From Proteocatella sp049670425 (GTDB lineage Bacteria > Bacillota > Clostridia > Peptostreptococcales > Filifactoraceae): DNA of 32,575 nt. Shown one piece after another: positions 30,178 through 32,575 of the stretch. Every line of letters begins with the position of its first letter. Position 1 is the first letter of the stretch. A model generated the notes under the pieces. The model ran no database searches and was not told the origin of the DNA. It was given only the letters and a program-made list of their open reading frames with translations. The stretch lies in NCBI GenBank assembly GCA_049670425.1, contig JBATTG010000214.1, positions 1 through 32,575 of the forward strand, written 5' to 3'. Made by a program: the position numbers and the translations under genes.

Positions 30178-31638
30178 ATGTCAAAAGAACCAAAAGTAAA
30201 ACAAAAAAGGCAACCTAAACTCTGGGAAGCATTTACGCCTATCATTGCACTTATTATTCTTCTTTACGTTGGACTTGTAATCTACGGAGCCGATGCCCAC
30301 GTGCCACTGGTAATAGCATCTGCAATAGCCGTTGGTGTTGCAATCTTCAGACTGGGTTACACCTGGGGTGAGATAGAAAATGGTATTTTGAAAACAATTA
30401 ATATGGGAATGCAAGCTATAATTATTCTTATGATAGTAGGTATGCTTGTTGGAACATGGATTCAAGGTGGAGTTGTTCCTACTATGATTTTTTATGGTCT
30501 ACAGATACTTTCACCAAGTATATTCCTCGTTGCTACAGTTCTTATCTGTTCAGTAGTTGCCCTTGCAACAGGTTCTTCATGGACTACAGCTGGTACAGTA
30601 GGTATTGCACTTGTAGGTATCGGCCAGGGTATAGGTATTCCTGCACCGGTTGCTGCTGGAGCAATAATATCAGGAGCATATTTTGGAGACAAGATGTCAC
30701 CACTTTCAGATACTACAAACCTTGCACCAGCAATGGCTGGAGCTACACTTTTCGATCACGTTAAGCACATGATTTTCACAACAGGACCTTCTTACATAAT
30801 TGCACTTATTGCATTTGGTATCATGGGAACTAAATATGCTGGTCAACAGCTTGACCTTGAAGGAATCAACGAACTACTTATGATTTTGACCGGAAACTTT
30901 AATATAAGCCTTCTTATGCTTATACCTCCAGTTGTAGTAATTCTTATGGTAGTGTTCAAAGTACCAGCTATACCAGGACTTATCGGTGGAGTTGTTCTTG
31001 GAGCTTTCTTTGGAATGGCCTTCCAGGGTGTAAACTTCGGAGACATACTGGGTGCTGCCAACGGCGGATATTCATTCCCTCTATCAGATGGAGCCGGAGC
31101 TGCAGAGATTATGATTGCGGATCTTCTTTCACGTGGTGGTATGCAATCAATGATGTGGACAGTTTCACTTATAATATGCGCCCTTACATTCGGTGGTGTA
31201 CTTGAAGCTACAGGAATGCTTGGAATCGTTGCTACAACTCTTCTTAAATTTGCAAACGGAACGGGTTCACTTGTTCTTATCACAATATTCACCTCAATAT
31301 TTATAAATGTTGTTGCAGCTGACCAGTATTTATCAATAGTTATACCGGGACGTATGTACAAAGAGGCTTATTCCGAAAGAGGTTTATCACCTCGTAACCT
31401 GTCCCGTACACTCGAAGATGGTGGTACTATAACATCTGCCCTTATCCCATGGAACACATGCGGAGCCTTCATGTCAGGAGCTCTAGGTGTCGAAACAGTT
31501 GCTTATCTGCCATATTGTATATTCAACTTGGTAAATCCAATTGTATCTGTCACTTTCGCCTTCCTTGGTTTATTCCAGATGAAGATGACCGATGAAGAAA
31601 AAGCTACTTATGAAGCTTCAAAGCTTGAGCATGCTTAA
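30178..31638 (+). CDS. nhaC: Na+/H+ antiporter, NhaC family
   Basis: Membrane antiporter that expels sodium in exchange for protons. The start at 30178 is fixed by AGGAGGG eight bases upstream; a longer open frame upstream is untranslated leader. The 486 residues have a charged N-terminal tail, then about eleven to twelve hydrophobic segments. Family-typical stretches are GMLVGTWIQGGVVPTMIFYG, ATGSSWTTAGTVGIALVGIG, GAYFGDKMSPLSDTTNLAPA and, in the C-terminal half, LEDGGTITSALIPWNTCGAFM. Related antiporters of this family exchange organic acids, so sodium is the likely but not the only possible substrate. It is transcribed alone. Confidence 0.92.
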   Translation: MSKEPKVKQKRQPKLWEAFTPIIALIILLYVGLVIYGADAHVPLVIASAIAVGVAIFRLGYTWGEIENGILKTINMGMQAIIILMIVGMLVGTWIQGGVVPTMIFYGLQILSPSIFLVATVLICSVVALATGSSWTTAGTVGIALVGIGQGIGIPAPVAAGAIISGAYFGDKMSPLSDTTNLAPAMAGATLFDHVKHMIFTTGPSYIIALIAFGIMGTKYAGQQLDLEGINELLMILTGNFNISLLMLIPPVVVILMVVFKVPAIPGLIGGVVLGAFFGMAFQGVNFGDILGAANGGYSFPLSDGAGAAEIMIADLLSRGGMQSMMWTVSLIICALTFGGVLEATGMLGIVATTLLKFANGTGSLVLITIFTSIFINVVAADQYLSIVIPGRMYKEAYSERGLSPRNLSRTLEDGGTITSALIPWNTCGAFMSGALGVETVAYLPYCIFNLVNPIVSVTFAFLGLFQMKMTDEEKATYEASKLEHA

Positions 31639-31664
31639 GAAATAAATTAAAATTCAATAATAAA

Positions 31665-31702
31665 AAACACAAAACAACTCCTGAAGGAGTTGTTTTGTGT
31701 TT
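31665..31702. terminator. terminator after nhaC
   Basis: A perfect 17-bp stem (arms begin AAACACAAAACAACTCC) with a 4-base TGAA loop. The plus-strand T run lies within the stem's 3' arm; the minus strand has a good T tract. Confidence 0.8.
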
Positions 31703-31780
31703 AAGTTAAATTGCTAAAGATCACTAATAAGTTAAATATGTTATCATGAAAATATTTTTAAATAATATATTCGAAAATAT

Positions 31781-31809
31781 TTGAATATTGAGTTAAATTG
31801 TGATATAAT
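31781..31809 (+). promoter_or_regulatory. orphan promoter with no coding sequence downstream
   Basis: TTGAAT and TATAAT spaced by exactly 17 bases. No ribosome site or ATG-initiated frame of useful length follows before the terminator at 31864. Confidence 0.65.
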
Positions 31810-31815
31810 AATAAA

Positions 31816-31905
31816 AATAACAAATTTACTATTTAAAAAGCCTCTTAATTATTATTTACTTATATTGCCTCAAGCTTTGGATCAAGCATGAGGCAATAAT
31901 TTTTT
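31816..31905 (+). ncRNA. candidate small RNA, about 90 nt
   Basis: Start inferred six to seven bases after the orphan -10; end set by a hairpin ATTGCCTCA / TGAGGCAAT with an inner GCTT/AAGC stem and a run of seven T. The body is AT-rich and unpaired apart from an exposed AAAAGCCUCUU, whose CCUCU could pair with Shine-Dalgarno sequences. No family is recognised. Confidence 0.5.
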
Positions 31906-31910
31906 TCGTA

Positions 31911-31950
31911 AAAAAACTCAGGGAAAGTAAATACTTTTCCTGAGTTTTTT
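31911..31950. terminator. terminator after hpf
   Basis: AAAAAACTCAGG and CCTGAGTTTTTT form a 12-bp stem with a further inner AAAGTA/TACTTT pairing. It can act on the minus strand for hpf and on the plus strand as a back-up for the small RNA. Confidence 0.8.
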
Positions 31951-31994
31951 GAAATTTTATTTATATATATTCATATTATTTTATAATCATAACT

Positions 31995-32540
31995 TTATTT
32001 CGGTTCTATTAATCCGTAATATCCGTCTTTTCTTCTGTATACCACGGATATCTTATCTGTATCATGATTGTGGAATGCAAAAAATTCATGTCCAATCATT
32101 TCCAGTTGAAGTATTGCATCTTCCTCTGACATAGGTCTGTATTCAAAAGTTTTTCTCTTTATTATCTGACTTTCTCCAGCTTCAATCACAACCTCATCTT
32201 CTTCAGGATTATACTCTTCTATATTCTCAAATCTGATTGAATCATGAGTCATCTTCATCAATTTGTCTTTATGCTTTATAAGCTGTTTTTTTAGTTTTTC
32301 AACAGCATTATCAAGTGCATTGTAAACATCCACATCCGAAGCTTCTGCTCTTACTACTCCATTCTCAAAGGGAATCGTTATTTCAACTTTCTGTTCGCTC
32401 GTCTTCTTGAAAGCAGCTACCTTTACCTTAGCCTCCTGTTCTTTACCGAAATATTTGTCTAATCTTGAAAGTTTGTCTTCAAAATTGTTCTCCATTGCCT
32501 CTGTAATTCTAAGATTTCTTCCTATAATGTTAACTAACAT
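31995..32540 (-). CDS. hpf: ribosome hibernation promoting factor, long form
   Basis: Binds idle 70S ribosomes and, in the long form, joins them into 100S dimers in stationary phase or stress. The 181 residues comprise an N-terminal YfiA/HPF domain (1 to about 100, beginning MLVNIIGRNLRITEAM) and a C-terminal dimerisation domain (about 125-181) with KRKTFEYRPMSEEDAILQLEMIGHEFFAFHNHDT and the VVYRRKDGYYGLIEP end. AAAGGGGAG precedes the ATG. The promoter is outside or at the very edge of the window. Confidence 0.95.
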   Translation of the reverse strand: MLVNIIGRNLRITEAMENNFEDKLSRLDKYFGKEQEAKVKVAAFKKTSEQKVEITIPFENGVVRAEASDVDVYNALDNAVEKLKKQLIKHKDKLMKMTHDSIRFENIEEYNPEEDEVVIEAGESQIIKRKTFEYRPMSEEDAILQLEMIGHEFFAFHNHDTDKISVVYRRKDGYYGLIEPK

Positions 32541-32575
32541 AATATAACTCCCCTTTCATTGGTAAAATACTACCA

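Overview
The window looks like a chromosomal segment of a low-GC, Gram-positive anaerobe of the class Clostridia. The grounds are AT-rich intergenic DNA, strong AGGAGG-type ribosome sites, a SCIFF peptide gene, c-di-GMP-II riboswitches, a GalT of the Firmicute type, mini-RNase III next to cysS, and sortase and SipW machinery. I see no transposase, phage gene, rRNA, tRNA or CRISPR array, and I cannot name the species.

Layout. (1) 1-2217: the end of a fatty-acid synthesis operon, fabD (cut by the window edge), fabG and fabZ, closed by a terminator. (2) 2266-4731, minus strand: a PAP2 phosphatase, then mrnC and cysS overlapping as an operon. (3) 4873-14210, plus strand: a galactose module, mglB-mglA-mglC for uptake, a small coiled-coil membrane protein, then galK-galE-galT-galM, the whole Leloir route apart from phosphoglucomutase. 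Its promoter carries a double palindrome, and a hairpin after mglB probably sets a high binding-protein to transporter ratio. (4) 14313-26342: a cell-surface and biofilm island. A class B sortase on the plus strand faces minus-strand genes for two large repeat adhesins ending in the same NPQTS sorting signal, three TasA-like proteins with SipW-type signal peptides, a SipW-type signal peptidase with an unusually large membrane domain, and a DUF5305-like protein. (5) 26535-28034, minus: cysE and cysK. (6) 28193-32540: a SCIFF ranthipeptide precursor without its maturase nearby, an Orn/Lys/Arg decarboxylase-like protein, an NhaC antiporter, a probable small RNA gene and hpf.

The main discovery is the RNA control of the surface island. 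Four c-di-GMP-II aptamers precede the adhesins: one before the shorter and three in tandem before the longer. Three GEMM (c-di-GMP-I)-like leaders, each ending in an intrinsic terminator, precede TasA-like genes: one before the 356-residue protein and two in tandem before the tasA-like/sipW operon. In all four class II units the 3' strand of the closing helix P1 can instead pair with the next AAGG-type element downstream. That element is either the Shine-Dalgarno sequence of the adhesin or the 5' strand of P1 of the next aptamer. The three tandem aptamers therefore look interlocked: each must fold before the next can, and only the last directly frees the ribosome site. Two riboswitch classes that sense the same messenger would thus gate both sortase-anchored adhesins and SipW-processed matrix proteins at one locus.
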